From: CAYNFR01 sp964616755
GTDB lineage: Bacteria; Bacteroidota; Bacteroidia; Chitinophagales; Saprospiraceae
Length of the DNA: 64,000 nt
Reading direction: 5' to 3'
Assembly (NCBI GenBank): GCA_964616755.1
Contig: CAZTSI010000007.1
Span: forward strand, 39,872-103,871
Part shown: positions 42,264 to 50,777 of the stretch, piece after piece
Numbering within the stretch: the first letter of the stretch is position 1
Layout of the letters: every line of letters starts with the position of its first letter
Position numbers and translations under genes: made by a program
Notes under the pieces: generated by a model
What the model saw: only the letters and a program-made list of their open reading frames with translations
Databases searched by the model: none
What the model was told of the DNA's origin: nothing

Positions 42264-43109
42264 ATGACACGTAATTTTATTTTATTCGCATGCATGGTGT
42301 GCATCATCTCCATTGGTCTGAATGCCCAGTTGAGAACCCCTGCCCCAAGTCCATTGGCTAAAACGGAGCAAAACATTGGATTAATCGATGTAAGTGTTGA
42401 GTATTCTCGCCCTAGCAAAAAGGGAAGAACGATATTCGGCGCAGACGGTATCGTGCCATTTGGTCAAATTTGGCGTACGGGCGCCAATTCTGTTTCTAAA
42501 ATAACCTTCTCTGGGGATGTTAAAGTTGAAGGCAAAGATTTGAAGGCAGGTTCTTATGGTATATTGACGATGCCAGGGGCTTCTTCATGGGCCGTTCATT
42601 TCTACCCTTATGAATCTGCCAATTGGGCGACATATGTAGAGAAAGAACCTGCAGCGGCAGTGAATGTGAGTTCGGCCACGAGTGGCTTGACGTTCGAATC
42701 GTTTACAGTGCATTTTGATGCTTTGAGAAACGATGGTGCAACTTTAATTATAGCTTGGGATAATGTGATGGTTCCTGTTCGTATTACTGCTGATCCAGAT
42801 CCTGCAGTAATGGCACAGATCAGTAGAATGTTAGCTGGCCCGAGTGAAGGGGATTATTATGCTGCTGGTGCCTATATGCATGATACAGGTAAGGACTTGA
42901 ACAAAGCCCTTATGTATGTACAAAAGGCAACGAAAGGTGCTGAGGCACGTTTTTGGCAATTGCGCAAAGAAGCGTTAATTCTTGCTGACATGGGTAAAAA
43001 GGCTGAGGCTATAGCCGTTGCTAAGAAGTCCTTAGAATTGGCTAAGGCCGCTGGCAATGATGATTATGTGCGTATGAATGAAAAGAGTTTGAAAGAATGG
43101 TCAATGTAG
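42264..43109 (+). CDS. DUF2911 domain-containing exported protein
   Basis: The 281-residue protein starts with a signal peptide (FILFACMVCIISIGLNAQ). The DUF2911 domain spans roughly residues 25-165 and contains VEYSRPSKKGRTIFGADG and IWRTGANSVSKITFSGDV. The C-terminal part has a TPR-like pair of helices around KALMYVQKATKGAEARFW and AIAVAKKSLELAKAAG. The function is unknown; the family is common in Bacteroidota. It is followed by a clear terminator and then a long gap. Confidence 0.82.
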   Translation: MTRNFILFACMVCIISIGLNAQLRTPAPSPLAKTEQNIGLIDVSVEYSRPSKKGRTIFGADGIVPFGQIWRTGANSVSKITFSGDVKVEGKDLKAGSYGILTMPGASSWAVHFYPYESANWATYVEKEPAAAVNVSSATSGLTFESFTVHFDALRNDGATLIIAWDNVMVPVRITADPDPAVMAQISRMLAGPSEGDYYAAGAYMHDTGKDLNKALMYVQKATKGAEARFWQLRKEALILADMGKKAEAIAVAKKSLELAKAAGNDDYVRMNEKSLKEWSM

Positions 43110-43139
43110 TCTTTTGATGATTGACTTTTCTATCTGTTT

Positions 43140-43174
43140 AAGGGCAAGGCTAAGAAAGTCTTGCCCTTTTTTTT
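43140..43174 (+). terminator. Terminator after the DUF2911 gene
   Basis: AAGGGCAAG and CTTGCCCTT form a perfect nine-base stem with an 11-base loop, followed by a run of T. Confidence 0.85.
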
Positions 43175-43554
43175 AAATTGATTTCTTTTATCAAATAGAC
43201 CTTTGAAGTGCCATAAGTTGAGATTTTTTTGTGAAAAAGTATACATTCCTAATTGAAATATAGGTCAGTGAATTCAATATTTAACAATGCCTTGAACGAT
43301 AAAATAATTGGAGTTTGATGATGTGCATTCAAGGTATGAACGCACCCTGAAAAATGGTAAAAACCAATACAATACAAACCATTCACGTTTTTTTGCACTT
43401 AAAAATATGGGCTGAAATGGTCGACATTGCTTCGCATTTTTATCTAATTGAATACGATTACATTTCTACTGAGTCGAGTTAATAATAACAAAATAACAAG
43501 CTCTTTTTGCGTTTATATTTAACATTTTTTGAAGATGTAATAGAGCATGATTCT
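43175..43554. other. Gene-free interval between convergent genes
   Basis: I see no supported gene, RNA gene or complete promoter here. It is A/T-rich. A pair of inverted 7-mers (CCTTGAA at 43290-43296, TTCAAGG at 43328-43334) is the only structure noticed, and it is weak. Confidence 0.4.
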
Positions 43555-45693
43555 TTAAATCTTAGCCTTTACAAAGTCCAGAAAATCGATTCCATCCCAT
43601 GCTTTAAGTCCGTGTCCATCTATTAACTCTTGGCATCGTTTAATATAATTTTCTGTGGCAGGATCATTTGGCAATATTTCAATAAGACGTTTGAATTGTT
43701 GCAGTGCTTTGTCATATTTTCCATTTTCATATAGATTCATTGCGATTTGATAATCATCCTTAATACACATTTTTTTATCGAAATCGGGGTCTGTTTTTCG
43801 ATCGATAATTTCTACTAAAGTTACAGGGGTTCTCCTTCCTTTCACTTTACCTTTGTTTATCCAACGATAGGTATATTTATCTTTATTGTGCAAGCGTTCA
43901 ATCGTATCCAAAGTCGTCAAGAGTGTAATGTCGTTCAATTTAGCTAAGCCTTCTAGTCGCGATGCTAAGTTGACGGCATCAGAGATTACAGTGGTTTCCA
44001 TTCTTTCTTTTTCGCCGACAGTGCCAAGCATCACGGCGCCAAAATGTAATCCCGCGCCAATTCGAATAGGTGGACGATCTTTTTCTAATCTATAACGATT
44101 GTGAGTTTCCAATACGTGCAAGATGCCAATGGCCGCATCAACGGCATTATCAGGACTATTGGGAAATAAGGCCATAATTGCATCACCTATAAATTTGTCG
44201 ACAAAGCCTCCATGCTCTCTGATGACGGGACTGATGCGATTTAAATAGGAGTTGATAAAATTAAAATTGTCTTGTGGAGACATAGCTTCTGACATGGTAG
44301 TAAACGAACGAATATCGACAAACAGAATGGTCATATCCGCCTTAATTTGGTCGCCGAGTTTAATTTTTGTGATATCATCCTTACCTAAATAATTTAAAAA
44401 GGACATCGGCACAAATCGGCAGTATGATTTTATCGTTTGGGTGAGGGAACTCGATAAATCTTGTACTTCTTCAAAAGCTTTTGTAAAAATATAGGCTATA
44501 TTTAGGGACTGTAGGATAACAAAAAAGAGCATTCCATAATGTAAGTAGTTGCTCGTTCTAATGATTTCCAAAGAATTGAGCGTATCATTGATAATGAATA
44601 AACTTAAAATACCAATGCCAAATAGCGCCACCATACTACCGCGTTCATTTTTCTTGATGGCGCTTGTTAAAAGCACAAAACCCAAGATGGCGTTTAGAAT
44701 TATCTGGATATAGATGTAGTCTAGCAGATAGCCAAAGGTTTTCTTGTCGGTAATCATGATAAGGATGCACGTTAGACCGATGATGATGGCCATGGCATGG
44801 ATATAGCGCTTCTTAATATTATTTGGAAACTGGGCGTCGAGATAAAAGATGAACAGAAAAGGCATTATATAAAAAATAATGTATTCAAAGCGAGCAAGCC
44901 ACAACCAGGAGACATTAGGCAAAATAACATTTATGTAGATGCTATTGACAAACAGTGTCCGAATGCCTAGCAGTAGACAAAAAATGCCAAAATATAAGGA
45001 GGGCAATACTTGTTTTCGCAAAAAATATACTCCTATTTGATAGAGCCCAATGATCATCAGGGCGCCAATCATAAAAAACTCGAGCGCCAAATTAGTCGAT
45101 TTGGTCAACAGCACATCTTCTGTGAGCCCAAGCCGTGGAGTCTCCCATATGCCACCTCTACGATCTTCAAAATTCGATACTTGCATGACGAGATTCACCG
45201 TATCACGGACAGTCTGAAAATTCACCACCTTTGGCAAAAATTCGGAGATATGACTTTCTGTGTTCGTGCCAACGCGTCCATTGCTGGCTATCTGAATCGA
45301 GTCGAGATACAAAACATAGGCTGAATAGACATACGGAATTTCGAGGCTCAAAAAGTGTTGACCTTCTGGAAGTATTATTTTTAAATGAAAGGTGGCAAAA
45401 CCATCAGCTGGTAACACTTGACCTTTCCAATTATATCCATCCCATTCTCGAGGCAAGTTAATCCATTCACCTTCACTAGGTGTGCTCGGTGTTTGTCGAT
45501 GTAGGGATTGCCAATAAAACACCCATTCACCATTTAAGCGCAAAGATCCAGTAGCATAAAAGTCATACTCACGCAGATCTAGTATACCTCGCGAGGATAT
45601 CGGCTTGCCAGTGTCAGCATGTACTAAGGATGCCATCAAGCAGAAACTCAATAGGTAGAGCAAATCCTTAAATGATGGTATGCCTAGAACCAT
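43555..45693 (-). CDS. Membrane adenylate/guanylate cyclase with 7TMR-DISM sensor and TPR tail
   Basis: The 712-residue protein starts with a signal sequence. A galactose-binding-like extracellular domain follows (about 35-190, typical of DISM receptors), then seven membrane helices (about 203-405), and a class III cyclase domain (about 450-610). The metal Asp residues are in FVDIRSF (Asp460) and FIGDAIMALF (Asp504). The transition-state Asn/Arg are in AVNLASRLEGL (Asn575, Arg579), and Lys500 is the candidate base-selecting lysine, favouring ATP. A TPR-like pair of helices follows (about 648-692). All catalytic residues are present, so it is probably active. The PAP2 gene overlaps its start by 10 bases. 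Confidence 0.87.
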   Translation of the reverse strand: MVLGIPSFKDLLYLLSFCLMASLVHADTGKPISSRGILDLREYDFYATGSLRLNGEWVFYWQSLHRQTPSTPSEGEWINLPREWDGYNWKGQVLPADGFATFHLKIILPEGQHFLSLEIPYVYSAYVLYLDSIQIASNGRVGTNTESHISEFLPKVVNFQTVRDTVNLVMQVSNFEDRRGGIWETPRLGLTEDVLLTKSTNLALEFFMIGALMIIGLYQIGVYFLRKQVLPSLYFGIFCLLLGIRTLFVNSIYINVILPNVSWLWLARFEYIIFYIMPFLFIFYLDAQFPNNIKKRYIHAMAIIIGLTCILIMITDKKTFGYLLDYIYIQIILNAILGFVLLTSAIKKNERGSMVALFGIGILSLFIINDTLNSLEIIRTSNYLHYGMLFFVILQSLNIAYIFTKAFEEVQDLSSSLTQTIKSYCRFVPMSFLNYLGKDDITKIKLGDQIKADMTILFVDIRSFTTMSEAMSPQDNFNFINSYLNRISPVIREHGGFVDKFIGDAIMALFPNSPDNAVDAAIGILHVLETHNRYRLEKDRPPIRIGAGLHFGAVMLGTVGEKERMETTVISDAVNLASRLEGLAKLNDITLLTTLDTIERLHNKDKYTYRWINKGKVKGRRTPVTLVEIIDRKTDPDFDKKMCIKDDYQIAMNLYENGKYDKALQQFKRLIEILPNDPATENYIKRCQELIDGHGLKAWDGIDFLDFVKAKI

Positions 45694-46436
45694 AGAGCTT
45701 CTTTGGCTCTTTCACCATATTTAATCAAAACATAGAGGACTTCCGCCGCAAAAAATAGAATGGGCAGCAAAAGCCATCGACGAGAATGCAGCCATTCTTT
45801 TCGAGGTGAAAGAGGTTTCGATTTTAGGCCTCTAGAAAATAGGTAAAACAAACTTCCTGACAAAACAGTACCACCTATTAAATCTGCGATATAATGTTCT
45901 TTAACAAATAATACTGATACCGACACCATTATAGCCCACAGCAAAATAAATGACCCCACCTTGCTACGATCAACATAATACGACCATAATCCTGCTGTCA
46001 TGGAAAAACCTACGTGTAACGAAGGGAAACAATTATATGGCGAATCGTGCTTATTGTCCATAGCAAGCATAAAACTGTCAAAATCTAAAGGCTGCCTGAT
46101 AGGACGCATTATATCAAAGGTGGGGAACACCAAAAAGACAATGTAAGCGATGATCCCCGTAAGGCAAAACGAATAAAACATATGCCTATAAATAGTTTGT
46201 TCGCGCACGTAAAGAAAGGGCAAAATAACAATGGCATACATGCTCGCATATGGGAAAACCCAAATAGGAGCGAAAGGAATTTGGTTGTCTAAGGGTATTT
46301 CTAAAATATGCTTTTTAAACTGCTCGTGAAGCTCAAAATGATTAATTACGACATATAGCGGCCATATTATCCCAAAGTAGGCTATCGCCATAAAGATATT
46401 TTGATGCTTGCCGATGAATGCTAAAACACTTTTCAT
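45684..46436 (-). CDS. PAP2 superfamily membrane phosphatase or phosphotransferase
   Basis: The 250-residue protein has about six membrane helices and two of the three acid-phosphatase motifs: NCFPSLHVGF (His141) and KEHYIADLIGG (His181, Asp185). The FPSLH form is closer to the PAP2_3/Aur1-type group than to the PSGH form of PgpB. The first motif (KxxxxxxRP) is reduced to MRPIRQP. Substrates could be lipid phosphates or phosphoinositol/phosphosphingolipid head groups; this is an inference. It lies directly upstream of the cyclase gene and overlaps it by 10 bases. Confidence 0.78.
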   Translation of the reverse strand: MKSVLAFIGKHQNIFMAIAYFGIIWPLYVVINHFELHEQFKKHILEIPLDNQIPFAPIWVFPYASMYAIVILPFLYVREQTIYRHMFYSFCLTGIIAYIVFLVFPTFDIMRPIRQPLDFDSFMLAMDNKHDSPYNCFPSLHVGFSMTAGLWSYYVDRSKVGSFILLWAIMVSVSVLFVKEHYIADLIGGTVLSGSLFYLFSRGLKSKPLSPRKEWLHSRRWLLLPILFFAAEVLYVLIKYGERAKEALWF

Positions 46437-47076
46437 AAAGGTCGAATGATGGTGATTTTCTAAGCTTTAAATATCAATATTTGCTTCGCGACTATTCAAA
46501 TGTAGTAAATTACCTGGTATAAAAGGCGAATGCTATTTTTCGACGACCATTAAGTTTCCATTTATTTGTGACAGTGATGCAGTTTTTGTGTTCATGCGCA
46601 TTGATCGATTTACAATGGCATTATTCTGATCTACATTTGAGTTGGTTCTTTAAGAGGTTTTGTGATCGTATTTTCGAGTTTTTAAGTTCAAGAGGTGGTT
46701 CGACCTTACAGGACTTAGGATTGTGCGTAGAGTGTATTGTGATTGATGGGCGTTGGCCCCCTATAACAATGGTATTGGATGCCTAAAGGACTTTAATTTT
46801 ATTTGACTGATTGAAGCTATGACGTTGTTTGGCATTTTTATTTGTTGAACTAAGCCCTAGAGTGATAATATAATTTCATACAGGTTATCCCCCTCTTCGT
46901 GAGCACATAAACCCATTAATCACACTGAAAGGGTGATATGTTTAATCAAACTTAATTCCTACGTTATTTGTGACCGAACGTTGCGTCAAGCCTTTGCATA
47001 AAAATGATCAGACCTATTCCATAGTTAATACTGCGGGCAGGGGCGGATCTTTTTCTACATAACCTTCTTGATAATG
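46437..47076. other. 640-base gene-free interval
   Basis: This is the longest stretch without a convincing gene. It contains the candidate PAP2 promoter at its left end. A GTG-started frame at 46568-46786 (72 codons) is Cys- and Trp-rich with no recognisable family, and I do not call it. A small hairpin, ATCAC-A-CT-GAA-AG-G-GTGAT, lies at about 46919-46937 with no T-run. Confidence 0.4.
46497..46504 (-). promoter_or_regulatory. Candidate -7 promoter element of the PAP2-cyclase operon
   Basis: The minus strand reads TACATTTG, matching TAnnTTTG, 60 bases before the PAP2 ATG. The -33 position is not a clear match. Confidence 0.35.
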
Positions 47077-47949
47077 TTATCTCGACTCTATAGCATATTT
47101 GACCAATATCTTCTCGGCGAAGATGGCTTTGATCAGTTGATCACCTTTTTCGAACGAGCAAGTGGTAATTTCAATATTGCATTCGTTGGAAGAAACTAGG
47201 CTTTTGGGCAGTCCAAAGATTTTGACCATTTCGTCGAGTGATATGCCTTTAGACAAACCGGATGCGGAAATAGGCGACATGACAGTAGTGGAGTTGTTGA
47301 TATTATTGAAATCAACGTATTCGCTAAGTGCATTTCGGAGAAACTCTACCGTCAGATCTCTGTCTTCTACATTTCGGTTGAGGCGGATATTAAATCGAGA
47401 CCCTCCACTTCGCCGTTTTTCTTGAATGGCGTTTCTGTTAAGGGACGATTGCAATGCGGCTTGTTGATCATTTTGTTGTTGCTGGATCAGGCGTTGTCTT
47501 TTTAGTTCGTCGAGGGATGATTGCAATTCAGTTTTTCTTTCCTTTGATATTTTGGTATCGCCAAGTTGTTTTTTGATCTCTTCTTCTTTTAGTGATACGG
47601 GTATTTGAACGGACGGCACATGACCCGATTCATCACCAAAAGTGCCGTAACCACCACCTGCGAGTTGAAACTCGATATGTTTTTTCTTTTTTGTAATCTT
47701 CGTTATGAGCACTTGATCATTGGGCTTGATGGCGATACCGTATTGCTTTATTCTGCGCGAGTACTCACCAAAATCCATGGGGCGCTGTTCGTCAAGATCA
47801 ATATTAATGCCTTCTTGGCTCGCAGGCATTTCGATCAGGACGGTGACGCGCTTGCCTTCCAGGGCATATTGAAGTGATTTTTCGTCTTGGGAATATCCTA
47901 CTTGAGACGTAATAATCAAGGCAAAGAGTAAAAAAGTGAATTTAATCAT
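47077..47949 (-). CDS. Exported protein of unknown function
   Basis: Started at ATG 47949, it has 290 residues with a signal peptide ending near SQVGYSQ. An N-terminal region of about 100 residues contains IAIKPNDQVLITKITKKKKH and the GGGYGTFGDESGHVPSV segment. A coiled coil rich in Gln, Lys and Arg lies around 125-175. The C-terminal 100 residues include RDLTVEFLRNALSEYVDFNN and a SKGISLDEMVKIFGLPKSLV block. I do not recognise a family. Its start is 41 bases from the divergent DUF4212 gene. Upstream in-frame codons would extend into that gene and are rejected. Confidence 0.65.
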   Translation of the reverse strand: MIKFTFLLFALIITSQVGYSQDEKSLQYALEGKRVTVLIEMPASQEGINIDLDEQRPMDFGEYSRRIKQYGIAIKPNDQVLITKITKKKKHIEFQLAGGGYGTFGDESGHVPSVQIPVSLKEEEIKKQLGDTKISKERKTELQSSLDELKRQRLIQQQQNDQQAALQSSLNRNAIQEKRRSGGSRFNIRLNRNVEDRDLTVEFLRNALSEYVDFNNINNSTTVMSPISASGLSKGISLDEMVKIFGLPKSLVSSNECNIEITTCSFEKGDQLIKAIFAEKILVKYAIESR

Positions 47950-47990
47950 GATTAGTAGGTTGAAGTGATATGTAAGCTTAAATTTAGCGG

Positions 47991-48260
47991 ATGAATCGCG
48001 AAAATAAAGCAAAATCAGCCACCAAGTATTGGCAAGTTAATCTCAGATACTTATGGATACTACTATCTATATGGTTTGTCGTATCTTTTGGCTGCGGCAT
48101 ACTTTGGGCTGAGCGGCTCAATGCTATAAAGCTAGGTGGATTTCCCTTGGGGTTTTGGTTTGCGCAGCAGGGTGCGGTTTACGTATTTGTGTTGATCATC
48201 TTTGGGTATGTGTATCTCATGAATCGCCTAGATAGCAAATACGAAGTGAACGAACGATAA
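47991..48260 (+). CDS. DUF4212 small subunit of a sodium/solute symporter
   Basis: The 89-residue protein has two membrane helices (about 20-42 and 55-78). It carries the conserved SATKYWQVNLRYLWILLSIW and LGFWFAQQGAVYVFVLIIFG sequences of the DUF4212 family. Members are found directly before the large symporter subunit of acetate/organic-acid systems. The next gene starts eight bases after its stop. Confidence 0.9.
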   Translation: MNRENKAKSATKYWQVNLRYLWILLSIWFVVSFGCGILWAERLNAIKLGGFPLGFWFAQQGAVYVFVLIIFGYVYLMNRLDSKYEVNER

Positions 48261-48268
48261 TCAATGTT

Positions 48269-49972
48269 ATGAATGTAGAGGTGTGGACATATGTCATCGT
48301 CGGTGTTACGTTTGCCTTATATGTAGGGGTGGCCTTGTGGTCGCGGGCAGGCAGTACGAGTGAGTTTTATGTTGCTGGCGGTGGTATTCATCCTGTGCTT
48401 AATGGGATGGCTACGGCGGCTGACTGGATGAGCGCGGCCTCTTTTCTGTCGATGGCAGGAATGATTGCGTTCATGGGGTTTGGGGGATCTCAATATCTGA
48501 TGGGTTGGACAGGGGGATATGTATTACTCGCGCTCATGTTGGCACCTTATCTGCGAAAGTTTGGCAAGTTTACGGTGCCGGATTTTATAGGGGAGAGGTA
48601 TTATTCGCAGACGGCTAGAATAGTGGCGCTGCTCTGTGCTATTTTCATTTCTTTCACCTACGTGGTGGGTCAGATGAAGGGCGTAGGTGTGGCTTTTTCG
48701 CGTTTTTTACATATGTCGTTTGAGTCGGGCGTGATTGTCGGTACGGCGATTGTATTTTTCTATGCAGTTCTAGGTGGGATGAAGGGCATAACCTACACGC
48801 AGGTAGCGCAGTTTTGTGTGTTGATATTCGCCTTTACGGTGCCGGCTATTTTTATTTCACTGCAAATGGTTGATCATCCTATACCACAACTTGGGATGGG
48901 TAGTCGAATGGGTGATGGCACTTATCTGCTCGATCAACTGAATCAATTGTCGGTGGATCTTGGCTTTGATCAATATACTTCTGCCGATATCGGAATAACA
49001 GATATGTTTTGTGTGACGGCGGCATTGATGATGGGCACAGCAGGCTTGCCGCATGTTATTGTTCGATTTTTTACTGTGCCTCGGGTGAGGGATGCGCGGA
49101 TGTCTGCTGGATGGGCTTTATTGTTTATTGCGATATTGTATACCACGGCTCCTTCGGTTGCTGCTTTTGCTAAAACGAATTTGTTGCGCACTTTAGACAA
49201 TCTGCCTTATCAAGAAGTGCCCACATGGTTTAAGAGTTGGGAGAAAACGGGGTTGTTAGTTTTTGAAGATAAAAATGGCGATGGCATTATCCAGTTTTAT
49301 AATGATGCCAATTCTACCTTTGTACATGACGTAGCCGAAAAGCGAGGATGGCAAGGAAATGAAATACTAATGGACAGGGACATTGTAGTCTTAGCCAATC
49401 CTGAGATTGCGGGCTTGCCAGCATGGGTGATCGCCTTAGTGGTGGCGGGTGGTCTTGCGGCGGCACTATCAACGGCGGCGGGATTACTGCTCGTGATTAG
49501 TACAAGTGTCTCGCATGATTTGCTCAAAAAATGGTTGCGCCCCAACATTAGTGAGCGCGATGAGTTGCGCGCGGCGCGTGTAGCAATCGCCGTGGCGGTG
49601 GTCATTGCTGGCTATGCTGGCTATAATCCTCCAGACTATGTGGCGGCCATTGTGGCATTTGCATTTGGTCTAGCAGCGGCGAGTTTTTTTCCGGCGATTG
49701 TATTGGGTATTTTCGATAAGCGGATGAATATGAAAGGGGCGGTATCGGGCATGATTTTAGGTATATTATTTACGTCGGGATATATTTTTCATTTCAAATT
49801 TGGTAGTGGTACTCCCGAGCAATATTGGTGGGGAATAAGTCCAGAAGGAATTGGAACGCTTGGAATGCTTATCAATTTAGTGACGGCTATAGTCGTCAGT
49901 AGATGCACGGCGCCACCGCCTAAGGTGGTGCAAGATATGGTTGAAGAAATCCGTGTTCCGCGCAGCAAATGA
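48269..49972 (+). CDS. Sodium/solute symporter (ActP/VC_2705-like)
   Basis: The 567-residue protein of the solute:sodium symporter family has about 13 membrane helices. The N-terminal GIHPVLNGMATAADWMSAAS and a GGYVLLALMLAPYLRKFG segment are typical. It pairs with the preceding DUF4212 gene, which suggests uptake of a small monocarboxylate such as acetate or lactate; the substrate is inferred from relatives. The central soluble insert contains DKNGDGIIQFYNDANSTF, which looks like a calcium-binding loop and is present in this subfamily. Its base composition looks richer in G+C than the neighbours by eye. Confidence 0.88.
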   Translation: MNVEVWTYVIVGVTFALYVGVALWSRAGSTSEFYVAGGGIHPVLNGMATAADWMSAASFLSMAGMIAFMGFGGSQYLMGWTGGYVLLALMLAPYLRKFGKFTVPDFIGERYYSQTARIVALLCAIFISFTYVVGQMKGVGVAFSRFLHMSFESGVIVGTAIVFFYAVLGGMKGITYTQVAQFCVLIFAFTVPAIFISLQMVDHPIPQLGMGSRMGDGTYLLDQLNQLSVDLGFDQYTSADIGITDMFCVTAALMMGTAGLPHVIVRFFTVPRVRDARMSAGWALLFIAILYTTAPSVAAFAKTNLLRTLDNLPYQEVPTWFKSWEKTGLLVFEDKNGDGIIQFYNDANSTFVHDVAEKRGWQGNEILMDRDIVVLANPEIAGLPAWVIALVVAGGLAAALSTAAGLLLVISTSVSHDLLKKWLRPNISERDELRAARVAIAVAVVIAGYAGYNPPDYVAAIVAFAFGLAAASFFPAIVLGIFDKRMNMKGAVSGMILGILFTSGYIFHFKFGSGTPEQYWWGISPEGIGTLGMLINLVTAIVVSRCTAPPPKVVQDMVEEIRVPRSK

Positions 49973-50484
49973 CACGCACGCCGAGCATCAGACCAGCTGT
50001 AGCGGCCGATATTGTCGGTCTGGTGCAAACGTTTCGCACCGCCACCAAAGCTATGCTAACGGCAGGTATCGGTCAATGGCATTATGATTACCCAACAATT
50101 CATCATGTCGAAAAAGATATTTCTCAGGGAAGCATGTTTGTCTATGAAGAAGAAGGTGCATATGCGAGCATCAGTTTTGAAGCGACTGACCACGTCAAAT
50201 ATCCTGAAATACAGTGGCGTGGACTAGGGGAGAAAGCTTGTTATATCCACCGACTGGTCGTACATCCTTGGCTGCAAGGTAGAGGGTTGGCTTATGATTT
50301 GTGCAGGCATGTTGAAGAGGTAAGTTTGGCAAAGGGGATTTTATATATTCGATTAGACAGCTATCAGCATAACGCAGCGGCTAACGCCTTGTATCTTAAA
50401 TTAGGGTTTTCACGCCGAACCGAGATTTTTTATTTTCACAATAATGTTGTTCCGTTCTATCTTTATGAGAAGTGGCTTGGTTAG
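49969..50484 (+). CDS. GNAT family N-acetyltransferase
   Basis: The 171-residue protein has the acetyl-CoA-binding loop HPWLQGRGLAYDLCRHVE and the ACYIHRLVV strand before it. A C-terminal YQHNAAANALYLKLGF helix completes the fold. Its ATG overlaps the symporter stop by four bases (ATGA), suggesting translational coupling. The substrate is unknown. Co-expression with a solute symporter might indicate a role in using the imported compound, but this is inference. Confidence 0.83.
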   Translation: MTRTPSIRPAVAADIVGLVQTFRTATKAMLTAGIGQWHYDYPTIHHVEKDISQGSMFVYEEEGAYASISFEATDHVKYPEIQWRGLGEKACYIHRLVVHPWLQGRGLAYDLCRHVEEVSLAKGILYIRLDSYQHNAAANALYLKLGFSRRTEIFYFHNNVVPFYLYEKWLG

Positions 50485-50777
50485 TGAAGTCCTATAAGAG
50501 AAAATCGTCTATAGATTTTTATCGAATTTGGGACTAACTATAGATTGTCAGTTGAAATTATAGACAATTACAAAACTTGAAAAAATTTGATATCTTAGAT
50601 TCAAGTATTTTAAAAACGAATAAGTTAAGAGAAAACTATTTTAAAAAGTAGGTATTTGCGAAATATAACAACAAGTTTAGATGATGTCATCGACCTGTTC
50701 ATTGTCAAAAGAAAAATAGTACAGAGAGAGATATTCGAAGCGGAACTTCAATTTCCTGCACTCTTAAAGGTCTTTCA
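50485..50777. other. Gene-poor interval, possibly holding a decayed reading frame
   Basis: This interval of 293 bases is A/T-rich with three TATAGA copies and an inverted pair ATTGTC (50544-50549)/GACAAT (50563-50568). Plus-strand frames give protein-like stretches of 20-46 codons in successive frames, broken by stops and frameshifts. The last runs from TTG 50656 to a stop at 50796, inside the convergent serine hydrolase 3' end. No intact gene is supported. Confidence 0.35.

Noticed and set aside
46568..46786. GTG-started plus-strand reading frame of 72 codons in the gene-free interval
   Set aside because: No recognisable family, an unusual Cys/Trp-rich composition, no promoter element, and a non-ATG start.
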